From Methylophilus medardicus (GTDB lineage: Bacteria > Pseudomonadota > Gammaproteobacteria > Burkholderiales > Methylophilaceae), in NCBI RefSeq assembly GCF_006363955.1, contig NZ_CP040948.1, forward strand, positions 1,736,001 to 1,800,000: a stretch of 64,000 nt of DNA. The letters are read 5' to 3'. Below the pieces are notes generated by a model. It was not told the origin of the DNA. It saw only the letters and a program-made list of their open reading frames with translations, and made no database searches. Both the position numbers and the translations under genes were made by a program. Shown here one piece after another: positions 41,099-51,187 of this stretch (position 1 is its first letter; the number at the start of each line of letters is the position of its first letter).

Positions 41099-42481
41099 TT
41101 AACTTCCACCCAGCGCCTTAAACAGCCCCACCTGATTCTGCAACGCCTGCTGTTGAATGAGTAGCGCTTGCGATTGCGCATCGAGCACACTGCGTTGGGC
41201 ATCGAGCAACTCAAGGTAAGTCACCAGCCCCTGATCGAGCTTGCGTTTTACCAACTGCAGTCGACTGGTTTCCAGTGCTTGCAAACGGGCTCTGGCTGCG
41301 GCTTCCTCAGCGATCACGGTGCGCGTGCTTAAACTATCCATGACTTCTTTGAATGCGGTTTGGATGGCTTTTTCATAATTGGCCACTTCAATGCGTTCGC
41401 GGGTTTGGGCAAGATTGAGATTGGCTTTGTTGCGCCCATAATTAAAGATCGGAATGACCAGTTGCGGGCTGAAAGACCAGTAATTGCTGCCAGTGTCAGA
41501 AAACAATTTAGAGAATTCAGCATTCACCAAACCCACATTGGTGGTAAATTGCAGGCGCGGATAAAACGCCGCTCTCGCAGCACCGATATTGGCGTTGGCC
41601 GCTTTGAGCTGATGTTCAGCAGCGCGAATATCCGCACGCCGGGTTAACAAACTGGACGGCAAACCGGGGGGGAGGTCGGCCAGCTTTAATGCCTCTAGAG
41701 GTTTCACCGGCAAGGGGGTGTGGTGTGAGGGTTCTCCAAGCAGCAAATACAGCGCATTTTGTGTGGTAGCGAGTTGGCGCTGCCATTGCGCAAGTTGCGC
41801 CTGCACTTGCTCGACTTGAATTTGTGCAGCTTTCACATCCAGCACTTGGTCTAAGCCGGCGTCAAATCGGCGTTGCGTGCGTTGCAGCATTTGCTTTCGA
41901 TCGTCCAGCGTTTGCTCGGTCAACTTGCGTTGAGCGTTGAGGGCTAGCCAATTGACATACTGCCTAGCGAGCTCGCTAATCAGGGTTGCTTGCACCGCTT
42001 GCCGGTTTTCGGCCACCGCCAAGTACTGTGATAACGCCGCTTGCGAGAGACTTTTGACACGGCCAAATACATCCACTTCATAGTCAGAGATACCCACACC
42101 GACACGATACAGTTCGGCCTCAAAAGCCTGGTTGGCACTGAATACGGTGCGGCTTCGATCGTAGCCAAGCGTGCCTTGGATCGTGGGCAAACGGTTGGCT
42201 TTCTGGATCCCATAATTCGATTTGGCTTCATCCATGCGCAACACTGCGATTTTGAGATCGCGATTATTGGCCAAACCGACCGCGATTAATTGCTGCAAAT
42301 CGGCATCTTCAAAGTAGCTTTGCCAAGTGAGCGGCGGGCTGTCATCGGCTGTTTCGTTCGCGGTCTGCGCGGTGTATGACGCAGGCACCGGCGCGGCAGG
42401 TCGAAAATACTCCGGGATCAGCGAGCAACTACTGAGTAAATACCCCAGCGCGATGAGGGCTGCGATACGGTTAAACTTCAT
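41099..42481 (-). CDS. RND efflux outer-membrane lipoprotein (OprM/NodT family)
   Basis: A 460-residue TolC-like outer-membrane channel. A lipoprotein signal ([19 protein letters not shown]) with lipobox LSSC leads into the two outer-membrane efflux repeats, at about 60-250 and 270-450, each with coiled-coil helices. [34 protein letters not shown]-type text, here [13 protein letters not shown] onward, is the standard hallmark of NodT/OprM. It overlaps the end of the RND pump gene by 11 bases, so the three genes are one operon. It completes a tripartite pump. Its substrate is not known. Confidence 0.93.
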   Translation of the reverse strand: [460 protein letters not shown]

Positions 42482-45400
42482 GGGGGACCCCTTGCTGAAC
42501 GGTGGGTTTTTTCATCCATCGTCCAACCATCACAAAAAAGAGTGGTACAAAAAAGATCGCTAACAAGGTGGCGGTTAAAATACCCCCTAACACACTGGTG
42601 CCAATGGCCACTTGTGCACCTGAGGCGGCGCCACTTGAAAACGCCAGCGGAATCACCCCCACGCCAAAGGCCAGCGAGGTCATGACGATGGGACGCAGGC
42701 GCTCTTTGGCCGCCATCAGGCTGGCTTGTATCAACGGCATCCCCTGCAATGCATGCTCTCGCGCAAACTCCACAATCAAAATCGCATTTTTTGCTGATAA
42801 ACCGATGGTGGCGATCAAGCCCACTTTAAAATAAATATCATTTGGCAATCCACGTAACGTGACCCCGAGCAATGCCCCCAAGACGCCCAAGGGCACCACG
42901 AGCATCACCGCAAACGGAATCGCCCAACTTTCGTATAACGCAGCCAACACCAAAAACACAATCAGAATCGACAGACCAAACAGCATGACAGCTTGGCTAC
43001 CGGATTGTTTTTCTTCCAGCGATTGTCCGGCCCATTCGAAACCAATGCCTTTGCCTAACCCCTGCACCAGCTTCTCGATGGTTTGCATGGCCTCACCACT
43101 ACTGTAGCCTACCCCGGCGCCACCATTAATGTTGAATGAAGGGAAACCGTTAAAGCGCGTGCGTTGCGGCGAACCCATCGCCCAATGGAGCGTCACAATA
43201 GATGACAGTGGCACTAGGCTACCGTTGGCCGCTTTAAGCCGGATTTTTTTGATATCCTCTAGAGTCTGGCGTTGGTTGCCATCTGCTTGCACCAACACTC
43301 TGCGTACCTGATTACCATAGACAAAATCTCCTAGATAATTTGAACCCAGCAAGGTCGCCAGCGAATCATTGATTTCATCGAGCGAAATACCGAGCGCACT
43401 CGCCTTAGTGCGATTGAGCTGGATATTCACGACGGGGGTATCGTATAACCCGGCAAACAATACGTTGGCTAACTCAGGATGCTTGCTCGACTCGGCAATC
43501 AGCTGGTCACGCGCTTGCATCAACGTCTCAATACCCACGTTGGCTCTGTCGACTAACTTCAGGTCAAAGCCGCCCACACTGCCCAACTCAGGCAAAGGCG
43601 GCGCATTCATGGCAAACACACTTAAATTCGGGCGGGCAAAAAACTGTTGATTGATGCGCTCGACAATGGCCTGCACCTGTTGCGCAGGCAATGGTCGTTG
43701 CGACCAATCTTTGAGCGTAATGAACAACATACCGCTGTTGGTGCTAGACCCATAAAAACTAAAGCCACTCACCTCAAAAATGATATCCACCGGCTCGTGT
43801 TGTTGGATATAGCGACTCATCTCCCCCAGCACCGATGCGGTTTCGCTCAGTGTGGCGCCTTGCGGCAATGACACCATCACGATCAGGTTTCCTTGATCCT
43901 CCTCCGGTAAAAATGCCCCAGGCAAACGCACAAACAAATAAGCGACCAAGCTCACAATCAAGGCAAACACCGCCAGCCAACGGATTGGCTTTTGCAGCAG
44001 GCCACTGGTCAGAAGCGTATAGCGTTCAGTCAGCTGTTGAAAGCGGTTATTAAACCAGACAAAAAAACGAGCTTTAGGCGTTGTTTCATGACGCAGCAGC
44101 GTCACGCACAATGCAGGCGTGAGCGACAGTGCCAAAAAAGCCGAAAAACTAATCGACACCGCGAGCGCCAATGAAAACTGACGATAGATATTGCCCACCG
44201 CACCACTAAAAAACGCCATCGGGATAAATACCGACACCAGCACAGCGGTGATCCCTACTACTGCGCCGCTGATTTGCGCCATGGCTTTCACCGTCGCGTC
44301 ATAAGCTGACAGGCCCTCCTGTGCAATCAGACGCTCGACGTTTTCAACCACCACAATCGCATCATCCACCAAAATGCCAATCGCCAGCACCACGCCGAAC
44401 ATGGTGAGCACATTAATCGAGTAGCCCAGCCAATACATCACGGCAAAGGTGCCTAGCAAAGCAATAGGCACCACAATGGTCGGAATCAGCGTCGCCCGTA
44501 GATTTTGCATAAACAGGTACATGACCACAAACACCAGCACGATGGCTTCGATCAATGTTTGAATGACTTTTTTAATTGAAATAGACACGAACGCCGACGA
44601 GTCATATGACAGTTGATAAGCCACATTGGGCGGAAAAAAAGTGTGCATCTGTGCCATGGCATCTTTGACGCGCTGAATCGTTTCTACCGCATTGGAGCCC
44701 GGCGCGAGTTTAATTGCCATGCCGGCTGCATTTTTGCCGTTGACCTTAGAGCTGTAGGTGTAATCACTGCTGCCTAACTCTACGCGTGCCACGTCTTTGA
44801 CCAATAACGCCGAGCCATCGGGTTGCGTACGGATGGGCACATGGGCAAAATCCTCGACGGTTTTAAGCGTGGCCTCGGCCTCCAGCGAAACGCTTAATGG
44901 CGCGCTGTCCGGCACGCCACTCGCCCCAACCTGCCCCAGCGTCAAGCGGGTGTTGTAGCTGCGTAAGGCACTCGAGATTTCAGTCACACTCACATTGAGG
45001 CCCGCCATTTTCTGCGGATCCGGCCAGATACGCATGGCGTATTCCGGGCTGAACGATTGCACTTTACCCACGCCTTGCACCCGTTTTAGCGTCGGCATGA
45101 CGGTGGCAGATGACAATTCACCAAGATCAATTTCGCTATAGTGGTTATCCTCAGAGGTCAAAGACACGATCAACTGAAAACTGTCCGCAGACTTTTCAAC
45201 CATGATGCCACTGCGACGGACAATTTCAGGCAAGCGCACCTCAACACTTTTCAGGCGGTTCTGCACATCAACCGCTGCCAAATCCGGGTTAGTGCCCTGG
45301 CGAAAGGTCACGCTGACAGACGCCATGCCCTGATTACTAGTGGCAGAGACATACATCAGACCGGGGATGCCGTTCATTTCACGCTCAATGATAGAGGTGA

Positions 45401-45581
45401 CCGTTTCTTCAACCACTTTGGCAGACGCGCCTGGGTAGGTCGCGGCAATATTGACGACTGGCGGCGCAATATCAGGATATTGGGCAATGGGTAATTGTTT
45501 GATGGCGATAAGACCTGCCAACACAATCAGAATGGCAATGACCCAAGCGAAAATTGGGCGATCAATAAAAAATCGACTCAT
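42471..45581 (-). CDS. RND multidrug efflux pump (AcrB/MexB type)
   Basis: A 1036-residue hydrophobe/amphiphile efflux RND transporter in the inner membrane with large periplasmic domains. It starts with the family text MSRFFIDRPIFAWVIAILIV. The proton-relay pair of aspartates is in GILVDDAIVVVENVERL (about residues 405-410), and the partner lysine lies in transmembrane helix 10. The periplasmic hairpin segments (GATLSETASVLGEMSRY, GSVGGFDLKL) are normal for AcrB relatives. It follows the membrane-fusion gene by 4 bases. Substrate range cannot be predicted. Confidence 0.95.
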   Translation of the reverse strand: MSRFFIDRPIFAWVIAILIVLAGLIAIKQLPIAQYPDIAPPVVNIAATYPGASAKVVEETVTSIIEREMNGIPGLMYVSATSNQGMASVSVTFRQGTNPDLAAVDVQNRLKSVEVRLPEIVRRSGIMVEKSADSFQLIVSLTSEDNHYSEIDLGELSSATVMPTLKRVQGVGKVQSFSPEYAMRIWPDPQKMAGLNVSVTEISSALRSYNTRLTLGQVGASGVPDSAPLSVSLEAEATLKTVEDFAHVPIRTQPDGSALLVKDVARVELGSSDYTYSSKVNGKNAAGMAIKLAPGSNAVETIQRVKDAMAQMHTFFPPNVAYQLSYDSSAFVSISIKKVIQTLIEAIVLVFVVMYLFMQNLRATLIPTIVVPIALLGTFAVMYWLGYSINVLTMFGVVLAIGILVDDAIVVVENVERLIAQEGLSAYDATVKAMAQISGAVVGITAVLVSVFIPMAFFSGAVGNIYRQFSLALAVSISFSAFLALSLTPALCVTLLRHETTPKARFFVWFNNRFQQLTERYTLLTSGLLQKPIRWLAVFALIVSLVAYLFVRLPGAFLPEEDQGNLIVMVSLPQGATLSETASVLGEMSRYIQQHEPVDIIFEVSGFSFYGSSTNSGMLFITLKDWSQRPLPAQQVQAIVERINQQFFARPNLSVFAMNAPPLPELGSVGGFDLKLVDRANVGIETLMQARDQLIAESSKHPELANVLFAGLYDTPVVNIQLNRTKASALGISLDEINDSLATLLGSNYLGDFVYGNQVRRVLVQADGNQRQTLEDIKKIRLKAANGSLVPLSSIVTLHWAMGSPQRTRFNGFPSFNINGGAGVGYSSGEAMQTIEKLVQGLGKGIGFEWAGQSLEEKQSGSQAVMLFGLSILIVFLVLAALYESWAIPFAVMLVVPLGVLGALLGVTLRGLPNDIYFKVGLIATIGLSAKNAILIVEFAREHALQGMPLIQASLMAAKERLRPIVMTSLAFGVGVIPLAFSSGAASGAQVAIGTSVLGGILTATLLAIFFVPLFFVMVGRWMKKPTVQQGVPHEV

Positions 45582-45585
45582 CTGA

Positions 45586-46794
45586 TTACTTTCGCACCGC
45601 TGCATTAGCACTGAGGTTAGACGTTGCGCTCACTGACGCCTCCACCGCTGTTTGCGGCCGTGCAACCGGCATTTCTTTAGGCGTGACCTTCGCGCCAGTG
45701 GTTTGCGTAGCGGCATTGGTGACCACCACGCGTTCTCCCGGCTGCAAGCCCTGTTCAATCAGCCACTGCTTATCCACCGCCCGGCCGACTTGCACCTCGC
45801 GGGATTCCAGCACACCCTCTGCGTTGACGACCCATACCCGCGTTGAAAACTGGTCACGAATCAAGGCATCTCTGGGAATCAAAATCGCCTTTGGATTAGT
45901 CGCCTGTCGGATTTTAAGCCGTACATAGGCGCCCGGCATTAGTTCGTGTTGCGGATTATCAAACACGGCACGCATCACCACCGAATCAGTGGTCTGGTTC
46001 ACCGAGACATCCGAGAATGAGAGTTTTCCGCTACCCGCATAAAGCGTGCCATCGGGCAGCAACAATTGAATATTGAGTCCACCATCGCTGCCTTTAAGTT
46101 GGCCGTCGCGCAACGCTTTGCGCAAAGCAAACACCTCAGAGGAAGACTGGGCAAAATTAACATACACGGGATGAATTTGCTCAATAGTAGTCAGATGCGT
46201 TGCCTCATCTTTTCCGACCAGGGCCCCCTCGGTCACCAGGGCCCGACGCGCCACCCCCGCAATCGGCGCACGCACGTTCGCATAGCCAAGATCGAGCTTG
46301 GCGCGGTTGAGTTTCGCTTGCGCAGCCGCGACCTCCGCTTTTGCCAACTGAGCGTCAGCCTGCGCAGCGCGATAATCACGCTGACTCACTGACTGATCGC
46401 CAACCAATGCTTGATAGCGCTGCAACTTGTCATTGGCATTGATTAAATTCGCTTCTGTTCTAGCCACCTCGGCCTCCGCCTCCAGCTTGCTGGCTTGCAA
46501 TTGCTCTGGATTAATAGCAAATAACAACGTATCCGCCTGCACCGTCTGCCCCTCTTGATAAAAGCGCTTGGCGACGATGCCTGACACGCGCGCACGCACT
46601 TCGGCGATGCGGTAGGCCTCTACCCTGCCGGGCAGCTCAACCTCGGTCGGCATCTCCGCCGTGCGCACGGTCAGCACGGCCACCTCAGGCGCAACACCCG
46701 CTGCCTGACTGGCCGGTTGCGGCTTGCTGCAGGCTGACAGTTGCAACATGCATAAAAAGGGAATGAACAGCGTGCGGACAGGAAAACGGAACAT
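45586..46794 (-). CDS. RND efflux periplasmic adaptor (membrane-fusion protein)
   Basis: A 402-residue periplasmic adaptor. The signal is a lipoprotein one with lipobox LSAC near residue 20. The order is a lipoyl half-motif (VSGIVAKRFYQEGQTV), an alpha hairpin (about 95-165, NDKLQRYQALVGDQSVSQRDYRAAQ), the second lipoyl half (NVRAPIAGVARRALVTEG), then the beta-barrel and membrane-proximal domains. It is the first gene of the pump operon. The start at 46792-46794 has AAGG upstream. The divergent TetR gene is 129 bases away. Confidence 0.93.
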   Translation of the reverse strand: MFRFPVRTLFIPFLCMLQLSACSKPQPASQAAGVAPEVAVLTVRTAEMPTEVELPGRVEAYRIAEVRARVSGIVAKRFYQEGQTVQADTLLFAINPEQLQASKLEAEAEVARTEANLINANDKLQRYQALVGDQSVSQRDYRAAQADAQLAKAEVAAAQAKLNRAKLDLGYANVRAPIAGVARRALVTEGALVGKDEATHLTTIEQIHPVYVNFAQSSSEVFALRKALRDGQLKGSDGGLNIQLLLPDGTLYAGSGKLSFSDVSVNQTTDSVVMRAVFDNPQHELMPGAYVRLKIRQATNPKAILIPRDALIRDQFSTRVWVVNAEGVLESREVQVGRAVDKQWLIEQGLQPGERVVVTNAATQTTGAKVTPKEMPVARPQTAVEASVSATSNLSANAAVRK

Positions 46795-46841
46795 ACAGGC
46801 GCCTTGCAACCAGAGAGACTTGCTCATTTTAGGCGCAGCGC

Positions 46842-46873
46842 AATAATTAATCAATCATGACTGATTAATTATT
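46842..46873. promoter_or_regulatory. Palindromic operator between the RND operon and its TetR regulator
   Basis: A perfect 12-bp inverted repeat, AATAATTAATCA / TGATTAATTATT, with an 8-base centre ATCATGAC. It lies midway in the divergent gap, 48 bases before the efflux start and 50 before the regulator, so one bound dimer could control both genes. Confidence 0.65.
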
Positions 46874-46922
46874 TTTTGCTATGATGGACGCTATTGTTTG
46901 ATGGAGGTTAGCCCTAGTAATC

Positions 46923-47525
46923 ATGGCGAGAAAAACCAAAGAAGATGCGCAAAAAAGCCGTGATCAGATCCTCGATGCGGCAGAGCATGTGTTCTATCGC
47001 AAAGGCTTCACCCTTACCACCATGACTGACATCGCTGAGCATGCCTCCCTCTCTCGCGGCGCGGTATATGGCCATTACAAAGGTAAACTGGAAGTCGCAA
47101 CAGCGATGGCTGAACGCGTGATCCAATGTGCCTCACCGTTTCAAATCCAAGCGCATCTATCTGCATTAAGCAATCTCAAACACTATTGCCTGCAAGAGAT
47201 TCACAGTTACATTGCGCCCAGCTCGATCCAAAGGGTATTATTTTTTTTGTATGTGGGCATTGATGACTCTCCCGAGTTACTGCAACTCAGGTTTGCTTGG
47301 GAGAAAAAACGCATTGCACAAATAGACAGCTTACTCAAACAAGCGATTGCGCAAAAAGAGTTGCCGGCCGAGGTCGACTTCGAGCTCATCAGCCTGTACT
47401 GCAAATCGATTATCGAGGGCGTATTTAGCATTATTTATTTTGGTAATCTCAGCGCCTCTGAGCGTTGGCAGCGGGCGGAACAGCTCTGTGAATATGGTCT
47501 GCAGCGCTTATCCCTCAAGCTGTAA
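46923..47525 (+). CDS. TetR/AcrR family transcriptional regulator
   Basis: A 200-residue TetR regulator. The N-terminal helix-turn-helix is KSRDQILDAAEHVFYRKGFTLTTMTDIAEHASLSRGAVYGHYKGK (10-55), the usual TetR_N sequence of AcrR/TtgR-like repressors of RND pumps. The C-terminal ligand domain is helical with no motif I can name. It is divergent from the RND operon, across a strong palindrome. It should repress the pump until a ligand binds. The ribosome site (GGAGG) is at an unusual 15 bases. Confidence 0.9.
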   Translation: MARKTKEDAQKSRDQILDAAEHVFYRKGFTLTTMTDIAEHASLSRGAVYGHYKGKLEVATAMAERVIQCASPFQIQAHLSALSNLKHYCLQEIHSYIAPSSIQRVLFFLYVGIDDSPELLQLRFAWEKKRIAQIDSLLKQAIAQKELPAEVDFELISLYCKSIIEGVFSIIYFGNLSASERWQRAEQLCEYGLQRLSLKL

Positions 47526-47727
47526 ACACTGCGTTCGCAGGCGCATCCATCGCAGATGCTGATTGACGAGCACACCCACCTTGCGGCAAGATGAAGGCTA
47601 AATGTATTGATTGCAATAAAATTGCTCATATGTAGCGTGCACAAGGTCATGAGGATCTGATGCCGCACCTCTCGTTTCTCCGCCATGACCCGCCACGATT
47701 AAAAAACACTGAAGAAAATACACTGCT

Positions 47728-49425
47728 ATGGACCACAACCTCTCTCTCATTACCACCATTGCCGCCGCCTTTGCGCTGGCGCTAATCTTTGGCTTGATTG
47801 CAGAAAAACTCAAATTACCCGCGCTGATTGGCTATTTATTTGCCGGCATCTTAATTGGTCCGTCCACACCAGGCTTTGTAGCCGATATTGCCATCGCCTC
47901 CCAATTGTCTGAAATCGGCGTCATGTTGTTAATGTTTGGCGTGGGTTTGCATTTTTCGGTACAAGATTTGATGTCCGTCAAACGGATTGCGCTACCCGGG
48001 GCCTTGGCGCAGATGACGTTGGCCACCTTACTCGGCATGCTAGTGGCGCATTATTGGGGCTGGAGTATGGGCCATGGCTTAGTGTTTGGCCTGTCATTGT
48101 CTTGCGCCAGCACGGTCGTGTTACTCAAGGCACTCGAATCCAGACGGATTCTAGAGAGTATGAACGGCAAAATTGCAGTGGGCTGGTTAGTGGTCGAAGA
48201 CATGGTTACCGTGTTGGTACTGGTCTTAATGCCGGCACTGGCAGGGGTGTTGGGCGGTCAAGGCGAGGTGGGCAATACCGGCGCCATTTGGGAAGCCATC
48301 GGCGTGACCCTGCTCGAAATTACCGGATTTGTGGTGGTGATGCTGGTGGTCGGTAAGCGCGTATTACCTTGGTTATTGTGGTACGTGGCCGGCACCGGCT
48401 CGCGTGAGCTGTTTACCTTAACGGTGATTGCAGTAGCCATCGGCGTGGCTTTTTTTGCCTCTTCACTCTTTCATGTATCGTTTGCACTCGGCGCCTTTTT
48501 TGCCGGCATGATCATGCGCGAATCTGAATACAGCCACCGAGCTGCAGAAGATTCACTCCCGTTTCGCGACGCATTCGCAGTATTGTTTTTTGTGGCGGTC
48601 GGCATGCTGTTTGACCCGGCCATTTTGGTTAAACAACCAGTGCAAGTATTGTCGGTGGTCGCGATTATTATTTTAGGTAAATCGCTCGCGGCGATCGCGA
48701 TTGTATTGGCCTTGCGATACCCCTTGAACACCGCGTTGACGGTGGCGGCTAGTTTGGCACAAATTGGTGAGTTCTCATTCATTCTGGCGGGCCTAGGCGT
48801 CTCACTTAACTTGTTGTCACAAGATGGCATGAGCCTGGTGCTGGCGGGTGCGCTAATCTCCATTGCCTTAAATCCATTGGTCTTTGCCACTATTAAACCG
48901 TTGTCAAATTGGGTGATCAACAAATCAGACGTGGCAAGGCGCTTATCCGAGCGCATGGACCCCTACAGCGAGCTACCGATGTCGACTGAACGCAAGTTTC
49001 TTGAGGGGCAAGTGGTGCTGGTAGGCTATGGCCGAGTCGGCAGACGGATTGCGCAAGCACTCACGGCCTCTATGATTCCATTTGTGGTGGCCGAACAAAA
49101 TCGAGAGGTGGTCGAAAAACTCCGCAAACAAGGTCAACCCGCGGTGTCCGGCAATGCTGCTGACCCCATGGTATTGATACAAGCCCACATTGCCAATGCC
49201 GCCATGCTGATTATTGCAACACCGGATTCGATGGATATTCGCAAAATGGTCGACATTGCCAAGCAACTCAAGCCAGAGATTGAGGTCGTGATTCGAACGC
49301 ACCACGAAGATGAGTATCAACGTTTGCAAAAAGAATTCGGCGAAGCTGTTTTTTTTGGCGAAGAAGAACTGGCCAAGGGCATGTCCGGACATGTGTTGCA
49401 GCGCTTTGAAAAACAGATCATTTAG
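47728..49425 (+). CDS. Kef-type/YbaL cation:proton antiporter
   Basis: A 565-residue CPA2 monovalent cation:proton antiporter. About 12 transmembrane helices fill residues 1-385, with the family motif RILESMNGKIAVGWLVVEDMVTVLVL holding the ED pair near 150. The C-terminal TrkA_N/RCK domain begins at VVLVGYGRVGRRIAQAL (about 430), where a nucleotide may bind and gate. The overall form is closest to YbaL, though KefB/C are related. It stands alone after the TetR gene. Ion specificity (K+ or Na+) is not predictable. Confidence 0.88.
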   Translation: MDHNLSLITTIAAAFALALIFGLIAEKLKLPALIGYLFAGILIGPSTPGFVADIAIASQLSEIGVMLLMFGVGLHFSVQDLMSVKRIALPGALAQMTLATLLGMLVAHYWGWSMGHGLVFGLSLSCASTVVLLKALESRRILESMNGKIAVGWLVVEDMVTVLVLVLMPALAGVLGGQGEVGNTGAIWEAIGVTLLEITGFVVVMLVVGKRVLPWLLWYVAGTGSRELFTLTVIAVAIGVAFFASSLFHVSFALGAFFAGMIMRESEYSHRAAEDSLPFRDAFAVLFFVAVGMLFDPAILVKQPVQVLSVVAIIILGKSLAAIAIVLALRYPLNTALTVAASLAQIGEFSFILAGLGVSLNLLSQDGMSLVLAGALISIALNPLVFATIKPLSNWVINKSDVARRLSERMDPYSELPMSTERKFLEGQVVLVGYGRVGRRIAQALTASMIPFVVAEQNREVVEKLRKQGQPAVSGNAADPMVLIQAHIANAAMLIIATPDSMDIRKMVDIAKQLKPEIEVVIRTHHEDEYQRLQKEFGEAVFFGEEELAKGMSGHVLQRFEKQII

Positions 49426-49654
49426 GGTTGCCAGACGCCTAGCCTTTGTTTGCAGCGCCTGGCAGACAACGCAGCGCTAGCAAATCGGCAATCAACTCCC
49501 TTTAAGGCAAGCGCAGGCTAATCGCTGGACTGCGATGCGCTTGCAACTGAGCGTCGACGCACTTTTATTTGCTGCGTCACCACCGCATGCGCCGAAATGA
49601 CTGTATCATCGCGCCGAATTAAAAACGCGCACAATTTTTGCTTAAATCTTGCAA

Positions 49655-50926
49655 ATGCAAACCGATCTCACCGCCGAACAAACCATTCTCTTGGCCAAAC
49701 TCAGACATATCGAAGAGTTAGAGCGTCTGGTAATTTGTACCGAATTTGTAGAGACGCTTGGCCAAATGGTGCATCAAATTCAGGCTGAACGTGGCGCCAG
49801 TTGTCTCTATCTGGCTTCGACCGGGCAACATTTTGCCAGGGAGCGTGCCGATCTCGTGGCACAAAACAGTCCGCTAGATCACCGCTTTAAGCAGGCACTG
49901 CAACGCCACCTGCATGCCAATCCACAAGCCGACGCCAAACAATTGACACTGGTCTCTTGGATATTGCTGGGCTTTGATCAACTCACGGCATTGCGCCATC
50001 AAGTCACCTTGCACCAAATTTCATTTGAAGACTGCATACAATCGTTTACGCGCCTCATCGGCAGCCTCATCTCCTTAATCTTTGAAATCACCGACAATAC
50101 GGTCAACACCAAGATTTCAAGCAGTCTATTAGCCCTCTACAACTTGGTGCAGGGCAAAGAGTTTGCGGGCCAAGAACGTGCAGTTGGTGCTTATTTGTTT
50201 GGTTCCGGCAGGTTGCAGTTAGCGCATCAGCAAAAATTGATGGAACTCATTGCACTACAAGAGCGCCATTTTGAGTCGTTCTGCCAATTCGCCACGCCGA
50301 CGTTACGTGATGCCTGGGCTTTGGCGAGGGTGTCAGATACGCAGCGCACCTATCAACAATATCAAACACGACTTACGCTTGCCAAACCGGAGCAGTCGTT
50401 GCAGGCCAAAGATGCAGATATCTGGTTTGAGCTTTGTAGCCAACGCTTGACCGAACTCTGGCAAATTCAATGTCTGCTGATTCAAGACATGCATCATATG
50501 CTCAACGCATTGGTAGAAAGCGCCCGTCAGGATTTGGAAAAAACCCGTCAATATTTGCAGCAACTACAACGCAAGAGCAGCCCGACTAAGCCCGATAGCA
50601 CGTTTTTTAACCTGTCTATTCCGGTAGAGAATGCCTATGCCTTTTTGAGCCACCATCCCAACCAACCCTACCCGATAGAGTCAGTGCTGTCTTTGTTACA
50701 GCAACAGTCGCAGCACATTGCAGAGGTAGAGTCAGAGTTATCAGACACCAAAAAAGCCCTCACTGAAAGAAAGCAAATAGAACGGGCGAAAGGCCTACTC
50801 ATGAGCAACTTGGGCCTGAGCGAGGTGGAGGCTTACAAAAGCATGCGGAGTACCGCCATGGAACAAAAACGCAAAATCATTGATGTGGCAGAAAACATTC
50901 TGCTTCAACACAAACTACCGCAATAA
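49655..50926 (+). CDS. nasR: Nitrate-responsive antiterminator NasR (NIT-ANTAR)
   Basis: A 423-residue protein that combines a nitrate/nitrite-sensing NIT domain with an ANTAR RNA-binding domain. The NIT part is helical and includes the ERGASCLYL motif (about residue 45) that marks it. The C-terminal ANTAR (about 345-415) shows LTERKQIERAKGLLMSNLGLSEVEAYKSMRSTAMEQKRK, the three-helix signature. In Klebsiella NasR binds the nasF leader when nitrate is bound and stops termination. The leader directly downstream here has exactly the expected hairpins. The ATG at 49655 is preferred over a TTG at 49649. There is no clear ribosome site, so translation may be weak. Confidence 0.94.
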   Translation: MQTDLTAEQTILLAKLRHIEELERLVICTEFVETLGQMVHQIQAERGASCLYLASTGQHFARERADLVAQNSPLDHRFKQALQRHLHANPQADAKQLTLVSWILLGFDQLTALRHQVTLHQISFEDCIQSFTRLIGSLISLIFEITDNTVNTKISSSLLALYNLVQGKEFAGQERAVGAYLFGSGRLQLAHQQKLMELIALQERHFESFCQFATPTLRDAWALARVSDTQRTYQQYQTRLTLAKPEQSLQAKDADIWFELCSQRLTELWQIQCLLIQDMHHMLNALVESARQDLEKTRQYLQQLQRKSSPTKPDSTFFNLSIPVENAYAFLSHHPNQPYPIESVLSLLQQQSQHIAEVESELSDTKKALTERKQIERAKGLLMSNLGLSEVEAYKSMRSTAMEQKRKIIDVAENILLQHKLPQ

Positions 50927-50950
50927 CCAACCCATGTTAATGGTGCATCC

Positions 50951-50965
50951 GCACCCGAATGGTGC
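50951..50965 (+). promoter_or_regulatory. NtrC-binding site upstream of nasF
   Basis: GCACC-CGAAT-GGTGC is a perfect inverted repeat of the NtrC half-site, identical in layout to the glnA site (GCACC-N5-GGTGC). A further GGTGC at 50942-50946 overlaps it on one side. The site lies about 100 bases upstream of the sigma-54 elements, as usual for enhancer sites. Confidence 0.75.
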
Positions 50966-51052
50966 GCATCAAGTTGGCATCAAACGCCGCTTAGGCTGCG
51001 AAATAAAAACAAAAAACCAATCAAAATCAGTCCCTTAATAAAAAGTTCCGCG

Positions 51053-51069
51053 TTGGCATGCCATTTGCT
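51053..51069 (+). promoter_or_regulatory. Sigma-54 promoter of the nas operon
   Basis: TTGGCATGCCATTTGCT contains GG and GC ten bases apart, as in the -24/-12 consensus TTGGCAC-N5-TTGCT (one difference). Transcription should start near 51081, ahead of both hairpins and the terminator. Confidence 0.85.
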
Positions 51070-51111
51070 AACGTTTATTTAAGCAGTGACGTCTGAACAA
51101 GACCAACGAGC

Positions 51112-51151
51112 TTACCGACCACTGATCAATGGCGATCACTGCGTCGGGTAA
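51112..51151 (+). ncRNA. ANTAR target hairpin P1 in the nasF leader
   Basis: A stem with small bulges (TTACCGACC ACTGATC / GATCACT GCGTCGGGTAA) closes a six-base loop AATGGC (51128-51133). The loop has A at position 1 and G at position 4, the positions required by ANTAR proteins. Confidence 0.8.
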
Positions 51152-51187
51152 ACATTACTCTTATCAACCGAACTGGTTGGCAATACT

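Noticed and set aside
48471-48956. A 161-codon minus-strand frame inside the antiporter gene
   Set aside because: It is antisense to conserved transmembrane helices and its composition is not protein-like.
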